Source: Deltaproteobacteria bacterium
GTDB lineage: Bacteria > Desulfobacterota > DSM-4660 > Desulfatiglandales > Desulfatiglandaceae
Length of the DNA: 8,094 bases
Direction: 5' to 3'
Assembly (NCBI GenBank): GCA_019307165.1
Contig: JAFDKD010000283.1
Coordinates: 1-8,094 of the forward strand
Shown here in pieces: positions 1 through 6,365 of the stretch. Below the pieces are notes generated by a model that saw nothing but the letters and a program-made list of their open reading frames with translations, was not told the DNA's origin and searched no databases. Position numbers and translations under genes: made by a program. Each line of letters starts with the position of its first letter. Positions within the stretch are counted from its first letter, which is position 1.

Positions 1-590
1 ACCACCGAAAATGTCTTAAGCTCCAGGTCCCTCTTTACCGTGATTTCGACAGGCCTTCCGTCGGCAACCGCCACGACCGATTTGATTTCCGGCCAGGTTT
101 TCACGTCCTTTCCATCGATCCCGACGACAATATCGCCCTTTTGGAGGCCCGCCCTCTGGGCCGGCGAGTCGTCTCTTACCTGACCGATTTCAGGCGTCAT
201 TACATGGTCGCCGGCGATCATGAAGAATATGCAGAAGATGAATATGGCCAGAAAGAGGTTGAACAAGGGCCCGGCGCCGACTATGGCAAGGCGCTTGAGT
301 ACGTGCTGGTTTCCGAATGCCCTCGCTTCATCCTCGGGCGGCAGGGGATCGGCGCCCTCTTCTTCGTTCTCTCCGAGCATCTTCACGTATCCCCCGAGGG
401 GAAAGGCTGAAATGAGGTATTCGGTGTCCCCGATTTTTCGGCCCGCCAGTTTCGGCCCGAAACCAAGCGAAAACTTAAGGACCTTCACCTTGAAGAATTT
501 TGCGGTCAGGAAATGCCCCAGTTCATGAAAAAAGATGAGGATACCCAGAACGCAGATAAAGGGCAGTACATAATAGAGAAAAAATGTCAT
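1..590 (-). CDS. rseP: RseP-type site-2 zinc metalloprotease, 3' end outside the window
   Basis: This is an inner-membrane intramembrane protease of the RseP/S2P family; in relatives it cuts transmembrane anti-sigma factors and clears signal-peptide remnants. About 196 residues are present, starting at the ATG at 590, and the frame is open to the window edge. The first membrane segment (about residues 4-21) runs into the zinc motif HELGH at 22-26. Then come the family blocks FGPK, GGYVKMLGE and a GPLFNL motif at the start of the next hydrophobic segment, followed by the beginning of a periplasmic PDZ domain (SPAQRAGLQKGDIVVGIDG). The C-terminal half with the NxxPxPxLDG site is not visible. 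A GGAGG lies 15 bases upstream of the ATG, farther than usual, and no better in-frame start is seen. It follows dxr, as in many bacteria, but after a 527-base repeat-filled gap, so separate transcription is possible. Confidence 0.95.
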   Translation of the reverse strand, partial: MTFFLYYVLPFICVLGILIFFHELGHFLTAKFFKVKVLKFSLGFGPKLAGRKIGDTEYLISAFPLGGYVKMLGENEEEGADPLPPEDEARAFGNQHVLKRLAIVGAGPLFNLFLAIFIFCIFFMIAGDHVMTPEIGQVRDDSPAQRAGLQKGDIVVGIDGKDVKTWPEIKSVVAVADGRPVEITVKRDLELKTFSV

Positions 591-628
591 TAGCGAATAT
601 CGACGCCTCCGGTTATATTCCTTGGCCG

Positions 629-657
629 TCTATATAAAAAACGGTTTTTGAGTTCAT
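629..657 (-). promoter_or_regulatory. Possible promoter for rseP
   Basis: Read on the minus strand, ATGAAC (657-652) and TATAGA (634-629) are separated by 17 bases. They match the sigma70 boxes at 3 of 6 and 4 of 6 positions. The spacer contains AAAAACCGTTTTT, an AT-rich inverted repeat. A start near 622 would give an rseP leader of roughly 30 bases. The match is weak; the main argument is that rseP is separated from dxr by a long noncoding gap. Confidence 0.25.
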
Positions 658-680
658 TACACATGGTACGGCATGCGAGC

Positions 681-764
681 AGATGCAAGATGCTAGATAC
701 CAGATACTAGATACTAGATACCAGATACTAGATACAAGATAAAAGATATGGGATAAGGGAAGGA
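681..764. repeat. Heptamer tandem array, left arm (unit AGATRCT)
   Basis: About eleven head-to-tail 7-base units start at 681: AGATGCA, AGATGCT, AGATACC, AGATACT, AGATACT, AGATACC, AGATACT, AGATACA, AGATAAA, AGATATG and GGATAAG, decaying into GGAAGGA by 764. The period is exact while positions 5-7 vary, so the units are degenerate rather than copied. The array is the inverted counterpart of the one at 934-1128: bases 684-698 are a perfect 15-base reverse complement of 1060-1074, and 728-740 of 998-1010. It resembles the heptamer STRR repeats of filamentous cyanobacteria in form only. Confidence 0.9.
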
Positions 765-933
765 TCAGAGGTCACATATGAAGCCAGAAAACTGCATTTT
801 GCTATGTCTTTTGCTGACACCTTACACCTGTCGAAGATCCCGTCTGAAGCGAAGCGGAAGCGGGGAACACTGAAACCTTTTCCCGTTCCGCCGTCCCAGC
901 ATATAAACTTAAACACTGGGCCTAAATTCATCC
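765..933. other. Unique core between the two inverted heptamer arms
   Basis: This 169-base stretch separates the left and right heptamer arms. No convincing gene is seen. Open frames on both strands run into the arrays and carry no recognisable domain. It has minor inverted repeats, such as CCCAG (895-899) with CTGGG (916-920), and purine-rich GAAGC steps near 846-861. It may be part of one dispersed element together with the arms, but nothing in the sequence proves that. Confidence 0.4.
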
Positions 934-1128
934 ATTCTGAAATCGGCAATCCCACTTCCGATGTCCCGCATCCAGCACCTAGTATTTTGAATCTAGCATC
1001 TTGTATCTAGCATCCCGCATCCCGCATCCCGCATCTTGTGCCCTCATCCAGCATCTAGCATCTAGCATCTTGCAACCCGCAACTCGAACCCCTGAACCTT
1101 GAACCAATGTTCAATCTTCAATGTTCAA
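934..1128. repeat. Heptamer tandem array, right arm (unit TCYNGCA), inverted to the left arm
   Basis: A 7-base period can be followed for about 28 units. The clearest are TCTAGCA (992, 1006, 1054, 1061), TCCCGCA (964, 1013, 1020, 1027), TCTTGCA (1068) and TCCAGCA (971, 1047). The unit then drifts through ACCCGCA, ACTCGAA and CCTTGAA to TGTTCAA, TCTTCAA and TGTTCAA (1108-1128). Single-base slips occur near 1041 and 1089. On the opposite strand the units read TGCTAGA, the same family as the left arm, so the arms can pair in DNA or in a read-through transcript. The last units overlap the 3' end of dxr. Confidence 0.9.
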
Positions 1129-2293
1129 TATCTCCTATCAGTCCTTCCGCCGTTTCGCGGGCCCATGTGTCGGCCGTCGTCACCCGCTCTATCGTGTCGA
1201 TGGGGAACGGGTCGTGCACGTCGAGGGTTTTTTCAATGAGATCGGAAATATCCGGAAACCCGATCTTGTTTTCAAGAAAAGCGGCGACAGCCACTTCATT
1301 GGCTCCGTTCAAAACCGCCGGCATGCTGCCACCCGCCTCCGCCGCGTCGAGGGCAAGCTTGAGACACCGGAAGCGCCCCATGTCCGGCTTTTCAAATGTG
1401 AGGGCGCCGATCTCCTCCAACTTCAGGGATTCAAGGCCGTTGTCCAGGTGGCGCGGATATGACAGGGCGTAGGATATGGGGATTTTCATGTCAGGCACCC
1501 CCAGCTGGGCGATGGTCGATCCGTCTTTGTACTCCACCATGGAATGAATGATGCTCTGGGGATGAATGAGAATGTCAATCTGGCCTGTCTTCAGGCCGAA
1601 CAGCCACATGGCTTCGATCGCTTCCAGACCCTTGTTCATCAGGGTCGCGGAATCGATGCTGATTTTTCGGCCCATGCGCCAGTTGGGATGATCCAGGGCC
1701 TGCTCCGGCGTCACGTCACCCATTTGCGCCGGTGACATGTCCCTGAACGGCCCTCCCGATGCCGTTAGGACGATCCGCTTCAGGTCCTGCCTGGCGTGAC
1801 CCTGAAGGGATTGAAAGATAGCGCTGTGTTCGCTGTCGATGGGTCGAATGGACACGCCCATTCTCTCGGCGGTTTCCATGATGAGGGGGCCGGCCATGAC
1901 CATGGTCTCCTTGTTGGCCAGCGCGATTTGCTTTCCGTTGCTGATGGCCTCAAAGGTGGGGAGCAGGCCCGCTGAGCCGCTCATGGCGGAAATCACCGTC
2001 CGGACTTCAGCCATGGTTGCGACTTCAATGATTCCAGGCATTCCCCAGAGGACACTGGGACGGTAATCTCCCGAAAAACGGCGTCTCAGTTGCTCGGCCG
2101 ATTTCTCCTCCAGCACGGCAACGGCGAGCGGACGGAAGGCCGACATCTGTGCCGCAAGAAGATCGATATTCCGCCCGGCGGAAAGAGATACCACCCTGTA
2201 ATGCTCGGGATTCGATGCAATAACCTCAAGCGCGCTCACACCGATGGAACCGGTGGATCCGAGCAAAGCGATTGTGTTGATGTTTTCAGACAT
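1118..2293 (-). CDS. dxr: 1-deoxy-D-xylulose 5-phosphate reductoisomerase
   Basis: This cytoplasmic enzyme rearranges and NADPH-reduces DXP to MEP, the first committed step of the non-mevalonate isoprenoid pathway. At 391 residues it is full length for the family. Visible motifs are the nucleotide-binding GSTGSIG at 12-18, ALANKE at 124-129, the metal-binding DSEHSAIFQ at 153-161, TASGGPFR at 177-184, the HPNWRMGRK to MNKGLE block at 202-224, and HPQSIIHSMVEY at 244-255. The ATG at 2293 is chosen because the Rossmann strand begins at once; the frame is open further upstream but only as antisense to cdsA. The start overlaps the cdsA stop by one base (TAATG) with no clear Shine-Dalgarno, which points to translational coupling. 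Its isoprenoid product feeds UppS, encoded in the same operon. The stop codon lies inside a heptamer repeat. Confidence 0.98.
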   Translation of the reverse strand: MSENINTIALLGSTGSIGVSALEVIASNPEHYRVVSLSAGRNIDLLAAQMSAFRPLAVAVLEEKSAEQLRRRFSGDYRPSVLWGMPGIIEVATMAEVRTVISAMSGSAGLLPTFEAISNGKQIALANKETMVMAGPLIMETAERMGVSIRPIDSEHSAIFQSLQGHARQDLKRIVLTASGGPFRDMSPAQMGDVTPEQALDHPNWRMGRKISIDSATLMNKGLEAIEAMWLFGLKTGQIDILIHPQSIIHSMVEYKDGSTIAQLGVPDMKIPISYALSYPRHLDNGLESLKLEEIGALTFEKPDMGRFRCLKLALDAAEAGGSMPAVLNGANEVAVAAFLENKIGFPDISDLIEKTLDVHDPFPIDTIERVTTADTWARETAEGLIGDIEH

Positions 2294-3096
2294 TATAAAA
2301 TACGAATGGTCAGGTAAATGTAAAGGACGGGAACGGCGAACAGGATGCCGTCTATCCGGTCCAGCAATCCGCCGTGCCCCGGAAGTATGCCGCTGGTATC
2401 CTTGACGCCTCGGTTCCGCTTGAGCATGGATTCGGCCAGGTCGCCGATCTGAGCCGAAACGGACATGAGGGCCGCCAGCAGGAGCACCCCGCCATCGACG
2501 GGCCGAAGCGGCCACAGGTGCAGAAACCACATGGCGCCGATCACGCTGAAAATGAGTCCGCCGCCGGCCCCTTCCCAGGTCTTGTTGGGGCTGACGGCCT
2601 CGTAGAGTTTGTGTTTTCCCAGGAGTTTTCCACAATAGAACGCGCCCGTGTCGCCGGCAAAAACCACGGTCAGTAAAAAAAAGATCCATCCGTTTCCATG
2701 GGGATATCGGTCGATGATGACAAGCATGGCCAGGGGCAGGGTCACATAGGCGGGGCCTAAAAGCCCTTTCCCGACATCCGCCGTGGCTTCCGGGCCGGGG
2801 GAACGGACCGCGAACATGGCCAATGCGAGGGGAACAAATGCCCAAAAGGCGATGACCGCCACCAGGAGGTGAATCTGCCCCGCAAAGGCAACGGCAAAGA
2901 ACAGAACGGAAAGCGCGTAGCCGGACCACTTGATCGACCGCGGCGACTCAGGGGCCGCAACACGGTTGAATTCGATGAGCCCGACCACCGCTACCAGGCA
3001 CAGAAAGGCGGCAAACAACCACCGGGGCGCGGGGCCTATCAGAAGGATGACAATGGGTATGCCCACCAGGGCGGTCAGCCAGCGCTTTAAATGCAT
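2293..3096 (-). CDS. cdsA: Phosphatidate cytidylyltransferase (CDP-diacylglycerol synthase)
   Basis: This integral membrane enzyme makes CDP-diacylglycerol from CTP and phosphatidic acid, the branch point for bacterial phospholipids. The 267 residues contain many hydrophobic segments (about 7-22, 25-41, 59-73, 76-96, 116-128, 137-150, 181-197, 203-218, 251-265). The C-terminal family signature is complete at 223-249: SMLKR, then KD, then PGHGGLLDRID, including the metal-binding aspartates. The start is uncertain. The ATG at 3096 gives the usual family N-terminus (MHLKRWLTAL) but has no clear ribosome site. A TTG at 3135 adds 13 residues and has AGGAG only 2 bases upstream, which is unusually tight. 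Upstream uppS ends 5 bases before that TTG, and downstream dxr overlaps the stop, so the three genes form a tight block. Confidence 0.96.
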   Translation of the reverse strand: MHLKRWLTALVGIPIVILLIGPAPRWLFAAFLCLVAVVGLIEFNRVAAPESPRSIKWSGYALSVLFFAVAFAGQIHLLVAVIAFWAFVPLALAMFAVRSPGPEATADVGKGLLGPAYVTLPLAMLVIIDRYPHGNGWIFFLLTVVFAGDTGAFYCGKLLGKHKLYEAVSPNKTWEGAGGGLIFSVIGAMWFLHLWPLRPVDGGVLLLAALMSVSAQIGDLAESMLKRNRGVKDTSGILPGHGGLLDRIDGILFAVPVLYIYLTIRIL

Positions 3097-3140
3097 ATCA
3101 GGGAAAATCCGTTTGCAGATGGTCGTTTTCAGCAAGTCTC

Positions 3141-3857
3141 CTAGGCCGCACCGAACCGTCTGTCTCTGGCCTGGTAATCCTTGATGGCTGCAAAATATTC
3201 CTCTCTGCTGAAGTCAGGCCAAAGCGTCGGGGTGAAATAGAGTTCCGAATAGGCGATTTCCCAAAGGAGAAAATTGCTGATTCGATTCTCTCCACTGGTC
3301 CGGATAAGCAGGTCGGGATCGGGCATGTCCGGGGCGTACAGATGACTGGAGATCAACGCTTCTGAAATATCGGCCGAATTCAAGTCGCCGTTTTCCAATT
3401 TTTTCGCGATTTGCCTGACGGCGTCGGCCATTTCCTGCCTTCCGCCGTAACTGAGGGCCAGGGTCAGGGTCATATGTTTACCCGCGGCCGTCTGTTGGAT
3501 GGCGTCTATGAGGGTCCTGTGGGTTTTATCGGGAAGTCTTTCCGTCCTGCCGATGGTCCGCAACCGAATGCCGTTATCCAGCATTTCCCGGCGCTCGCTT
3601 TCCAGAAACTGCCTGAGCAGGGTCATCAGGGCCGCGATTTCGGGTTTGGAGCGCTTCCAGTTTTCCTCGGAAAATGCATAGAGCGTGAGCCACTCAATCC
3701 CGATTTCCCGGCTGGCCCTCACCACCTCCCGCACCTTGTCAGCTCCCCTGCGGTGCCCTCGTACGCGATTCATGCCTCTTTTTTTCGCCCATCGGCCGTT
3801 TCCATCCATGATGACGGCGACGTGCCTGGGTAAATTTCGCGGGTCCGGAGGTGTCAT
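3141..3857 (-). CDS. uppS: Isoprenyl transferase (undecaprenyl diphosphate synthase)
   Basis: This cis-prenyltransferase extends farnesyl-PP with isopentenyl-PP to the C55 lipid carrier used for peptidoglycan and other cell-wall polymers. The protein has 238 residues. It carries the catalytic-aspartate motif MDGNGRW at 17-23, RGHRRGAD at 33-40, LTLYAFSEENW at 57-67, LALSYGGRQE at 133-142 and the C-terminal substrate-binding block RTSGE at 186-190 followed by ISNFLLWE. The ATG at 3857 is preferred, with GGAAG 10 bases upstream. A TTG at 3887 would add 10 residues but lacks a ribosome site. A 74-base gap with no visible feature separates it from frr. The precursor-making gene dxr lies two genes downstream. 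Confidence 0.97.
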   Translation of the reverse strand: MTPPDPRNLPRHVAVIMDGNGRWAKKRGMNRVRGHRRGADKVREVVRASREIGIEWLTLYAFSEENWKRSKPEIAALMTLLRQFLESERREMLDNGIRLRTIGRTERLPDKTHRTLIDAIQQTAAGKHMTLTLALSYGGRQEMADAVRQIAKKLENGDLNSADISEALISSHLYAPDMPDPDLLIRTSGENRISNFLLWEIAYSELYFTPTLWPDFSREEYFAAIKDYQARDRRFGAA

Positions 3858-3931
3858 GGTAGAAATGCTTCCAGTTAAAGTCCGCAAGCGGATTGCCCGG
3901 GTTAAGCTTCCGGCCGGCGGGGCGAAAGGTT

Positions 3932-4489
3932 TTAAAACTCCACGATCTCCTTTTCTTTTTCCGCCGTGACCTGATCGATCTGTTCGATAAAGGTATCCGT
4001 TATCTTTTGGACCTCATCGCCGGACTTATACAGGTCGTCTTCGGAGATTTCCTTGTCCTTTTTGAGTTCCTTGAGCAGCTCGTTGGCGTCCCGCCGGTGA
4101 TTTCTTATGGAGATCTTGTTTTCTTCGGCCATTTTTCTGGCCAGTTTGGCCAGTTCCATTCGCCTTTCTTCGGTCAGGGGCGGAATGGCAATTCGAATTA
4201 TTTTCCCGTCGTTCATGGGGGTGAGACCCAGATCGGATTTCAGGATGGCCTTTTCGATGTTTCCGATAACGGACTGGTCCCACGGTTGGATCACAATGAG
4301 CCGGCTTTCAGGAATGGAAATGGAGCCTACCTGATCGATGGGCATTTGCGTATCGTAACAATCTACCCGAATGCCCTCCAGCAAGGCCGCTGAAGCCACT
4401 CCCGTCCGGATTCGGTTGAAGTCCTTCTTCAGGGCGGCCACGGTCTTGGTCATGTTTTCACGCATTTCAGCAAGGATTTCATCCTTCAT
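3932..4489 (-). CDS. frr: Ribosome recycling factor
   Basis: RRF works with EF-G to split post-termination ribosomes. The 185 residues match the standard family length exactly. Typical features are RIRTG near 26-30 followed by SAALLEGIRVDCY, the domain-II stretch with QPWD and NIEKAI, the PPLTEERR hinge, and a C-terminal helix rich in lysine and glutamate (domain I is a three-helix bundle). AGGAG lies 6 bases before the ATG, in the 18-base gap after tsf. In most bacteria pyrH stands between tsf and frr; here it does not. Confidence 0.98.
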   Translation of the reverse strand: MKDEILAEMRENMTKTVAALKKDFNRIRTGVASAALLEGIRVDCYDTQMPIDQVGSISIPESRLIVIQPWDQSVIGNIEKAILKSDLGLTPMNDGKIIRIAIPPLTEERRMELAKLARKMAEENKISIRNHRRDANELLKELKKDKEISEDDLYKSGDEVQKITDTFIEQIDQVTAEKEKEIVEF

Positions 4490-4507
4490 GGCGCTCTCCT
4501 CGTACCC

Positions 4508-5110
4508 CTACTCCTCGGAATCTCCCAGTTGGTATCTGGCAAAACGCCGGACCAGGATATTCTCTCCGGTTTTTGCCATCAAATCGTTCAACAGGTCTTG
4601 AACGGTGATGTCTCCGTTTTTCACGAAGGGTTGTTCCAGTAAACAGGCCTCCGAGTAAAACTTTTTGAGCTTGCCTTCCACGATTTTATCGATCACCTTG
4701 TCGGGCTTGCCCGATTCCTTCGCCTGAGTGGCATAAATCTCCCTTTCTTTGTCGAGCATTGCTTCAGGGATGCCTTCCCGGTCGATGGTGATTGGATTCG
4801 TGGCGGCGATCTGCATGGCAAGGTCTTTCACAAAACCCGTGAAATCGTCCGTCTTGCCGGTGAAATCGGTTTCGCAGTTGACTTCCACCAGGACGCCGAT
4901 CTTCCCGCCCGCGTGGATATAGGCCCGGACCTGCCCCTGTGAGGTGGCTCGACCGCCTCTTTTCTTGGCCGTGGCAATGCCCTTTTTTCTCAGGTATTCG
5001 ATGGATTTTTCAATGTCGCCGTCGCATTCGTTGAGGGCGGTCTTGCAGTCCATGATGCCGACGCCGGTTTTTTCTCTCAGTTCCTTAATCTGTGCAGTAG
5101 ATATCGTCAA
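4508..5110 (-). CDS. tsf: Elongation factor Ts, short form
   Basis: EF-Ts is the nucleotide exchange factor for EF-Tu. The start is a TTG at 5110 with AGGAG 7 bases upstream; the N-terminus then aligns well with the family (IKELREKTGVGIMDCKTAL, a UBA-like helical domain up to about 45). The EF-Tu-contacting TDF motif is at 81-83, in NCETDFTGKTDDF, where many relatives have VA after TDF. The end (PFVK, then RRFARYQLG) is typical. At 200 residues it belongs to the short class, well below the 283 of E. coli, so part of the second core subdomain and coiled-coil region is reduced. It follows rpsB after a 266-base gap containing hexamer repeats and a small hairpin. Confidence 0.97.
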   Translation of the reverse strand: MTISTAQIKELREKTGVGIMDCKTALNECDGDIEKSIEYLRKKGIATAKKRGGRATSQGQVRAYIHAGGKIGVLVEVNCETDFTGKTDDFTGFVKDLAMQIAATNPITIDREGIPEAMLDKEREIYATQAKESGKPDKVIDKIVEGKLKKFYSEACLLEQPFVKNGDITVQDLLNDLMAKTGENILVRRFARYQLGDSEE

Positions 5111-5202
5111 TTTGAAACTCCTTCCAAATGGTATGCATTGTCTTTAAAACCTGTTTTCCGGACCAGGCCGGAGTTTTCCGCCGGGTTGAGAGTGGCTTCG
5201 CC

Positions 5203-5314
5203 AGGTTCAGGTTAAGGTCCAGGTTGAGAAAAGGAAAACACAAGCGTCAATCTGTTGCCCAACCTTAACCTCAGCCTCGGCCTGTCTTTTCAACCTTAGC
5301 CTTAACCTCAGCCT
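5203..5314. repeat. Hexamer tandem arrays in inverted orientation, rpsB-tsf gap
   Basis: The left arm is four 6-base units at 5203-5226: AGGTTC, AGGTTA, AGGTCC, AGGTTG. After a 33-base core the opposite-strand form appears twice. At 5260-5283 it reads CAACCT, TAACCT, CAGCCT, CGGCCT; at 5291-5314 it reads CAACCT, TAGCCT, TAACCT, CAGCCT. AGGTTAAGGT at 5209-5218 is a perfect reverse complement of 5262-5271. A 15-base direct repeat, CCTTAACCTCAGCCT, is at 5263-5277 and 5300-5314. The layout matches the heptamer element between dxr and rseP. Confidence 0.85.
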
Positions 5315-5325
5315 ATCTTTCCGGC

Positions 5326-5338
5326 CCCCTATAAGGGG
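5326..5338 (-). other. Short hairpin in the rpsB-tsf gap
   Basis: CCCCT (5326-5330) pairs with AGGGG (5334-5338) around a 3-base loop. It lies 38 bases after the rpsB stop in transcription order. There is no U tract after it, so it is not an obvious terminator. It could be an mRNA processing or stability element between rpsB and tsf. Confidence 0.4.
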
Positions 5339-5376
5339 CGATCTAAATGAGGGGTCTTATGGATCCGGGCCTTTAC

Positions 5377-6255
5377 CTAGAGGGTCTTTTGTTCGTCGGC
5401 CTGTTCCTCGGTCCCCGCTTTTTCTTCGGCGGGCGCCGTTTCATCCTTTGGAAGAACGATGATTTCAGGTCCCCCGTCTTCTCCACCCTCAGTCGGGGTC
5501 ACCTTGGCCTCTTCGACCTCCGCGATCTCCTGGGCCTTTTGGGCTTCGGCCTCGGCAGCCAGCCGCGCTTCGGCGATGTGGTGCCCCTCGATGGCAGCGT
5601 CGGCAACCTTGGAGCAGATGAGTCGAATGGCCCGTATGGCGTCATCGTTTCCCGGGATGATAAAGTCGATTTCATCCGGATCGCAGTTGGTATCCGCAAT
5701 GGCTACCACGTGGATGCCCAGTTTTCTGGCTTCACGAACTGCGATGTGTTCCTTCTTGGGATCCACGACAAAAACGGCCCCCGGCAATTCATCCATATTC
5801 TTTATGCCGCCCAGGTTTTTTTCCAGCTTGAAAAGCTCCTTCTCCATGTTCAGGGCTTCCTTCTTGGTATAGCGATTCATGCTGCCGTCCTGTTTCATGG
5901 ATTCGAGTTCTTTAAGCCGGTTGATGCTTTTTCGGATGGTTTGGAAGTTGGTGAGCGTGCCGCCGAGCCATCGATTGACGATAAAAAACATGCCGCAGCG
6001 CTCACTTTCTTCGATAATGGAATCACGGGCCTGCTTTTTCGTTCCCACGAAGAGAACGGAGTACCCTTCGGCTACCGTTCTCCCGATAAAGTCGTAGGCC
6101 GTCTTGATCAGCCTGACCGTTTTTTGAAGGTCGATGATGTGAATGCCGTTACGCGCCCCAAAAATATAGGGCTTCATCTTTGGGTTCCATCGCCGGGTTT
6201 GATGCCCGAAATGGACGCCCGATTCCAATAGTTGTTTCATGTCAACAACAGCCAT
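5377..6255 (-). CDS. rpsB: 30S ribosomal protein S2 with long acidic C-terminal tail
   Basis: S2 sits at the head-body junction of the small ribosomal subunit. Family blocks are clear: LLESGVHFGHQTRRWNPKM at 9-27, GIHIIDLQKT at 37-46, FVGTKKQA at 69-76, NRWLGGTLTNF at 94-104, ADTNCDP at 187-193 and IPGNDDAIRAI at 200-210. The ATG at 6255 has GAGGAGG just upstream. At 292 residues it is about 50 longer than E. coli S2 (241). The extra length is a low-complexity tail from about residue 228, rich in Glu and Ala with some Pro and Thr, probably disordered. It is the first gene of the minus-strand cluster and is preceded by a structured leader. Confidence 0.98.
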   Translation of the reverse strand: MAVVDMKQLLESGVHFGHQTRRWNPKMKPYIFGARNGIHIIDLQKTVRLIKTAYDFIGRTVAEGYSVLFVGTKKQARDSIIEESERCGMFFIVNRWLGGTLTNFQTIRKSINRLKELESMKQDGSMNRYTKKEALNMEKELFKLEKNLGGIKNMDELPGAVFVVDPKKEHIAVREARKLGIHVVAIADTNCDPDEIDFIIPGNDDAIRAIRLICSKVADAAIEGHHIAEARLAAEAEAQKAQEIAEVEEAKVTPTEGGEDGGPEIIVLPKDETAPAEEKAGTEEQADEQKTL

Positions 6256-6365
6256 GCTTTCCTCCTCATTCCGGGGGACTCGCCCCCTTGCCGCGGTTAA
6301 TTCCTCGGTTCAGACGTTGTTGCACCCCTGGCTTTTTCAGGGCACCGAGGCAATGGTCTGAACGT
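6256..6365 (-). promoter_or_regulatory. Structured rpsB 5' leader, candidate S2 autoregulatory RNA
   Basis: In RNA order, GUUCAGAC (6363-6356) pairs perfectly with GUCUGAAC (6315-6308). Inside it, CCCUG pairs with CAGGG around a 7-base loop (6342-6326). Also inside, CCUCGGU (6350-6344) is a perfect match to ACCGAGG (6309-6303), which lies beyond the outer helix. The two long helices therefore have pseudoknot order and share two bases, so they either stack or compete. A second hairpin, GGGGG-CGAGU-CCCCC (6287-6273), ends just before the Shine-Dalgarno GAGGAGG. Upstream on the same strand is a loose TCTAAA (6375-6370) followed by a GC-rich stretch, a possible start region. S2 is known to repress rpsB-tsf through its leader in gammaproteobacteria (t44/rpsB leader); assignment here is by position and structure only. 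Confidence 0.6.

Noticed and set aside
141..528. Plus-strand frames at the left end
   Set aside because: Antisense to rseP, whose HELGH, GGYVKMLGE and PDZ motifs define the coding strand.
728..955. 75-residue minus-strand frame in the dxr-rseP gap
   Set aside because: It starts with GTG, ends inside the heptamer array, spans the repeat core and has no recognisable domain. A real small protein is not excluded, but support is too weak.
681..1128. CRISPR array
   Set aside because: Units are 7 bases, contiguous and degenerate, with no spacers and no cas genes nearby.
2294..2929. Upstream extension of dxr to a 603-residue frame
   Set aside because: The extra part is antisense-free but out of frame with the real cdsA on the same strand; the extension is Arg/Pro-rich with no domain, and Dxr begins naturally at 2293.
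5326..5338. Rho-independent terminator between rpsB and tsf
   Set aside because: The stem is only 5 base pairs and no U tract follows in the transcribed direction.
5347..6231. 294-residue open frame on the plus strand
   Set aside because: It lies antisense to rpsB, whose S2 motifs are unmistakable; the frame is a by-product of codon bias.
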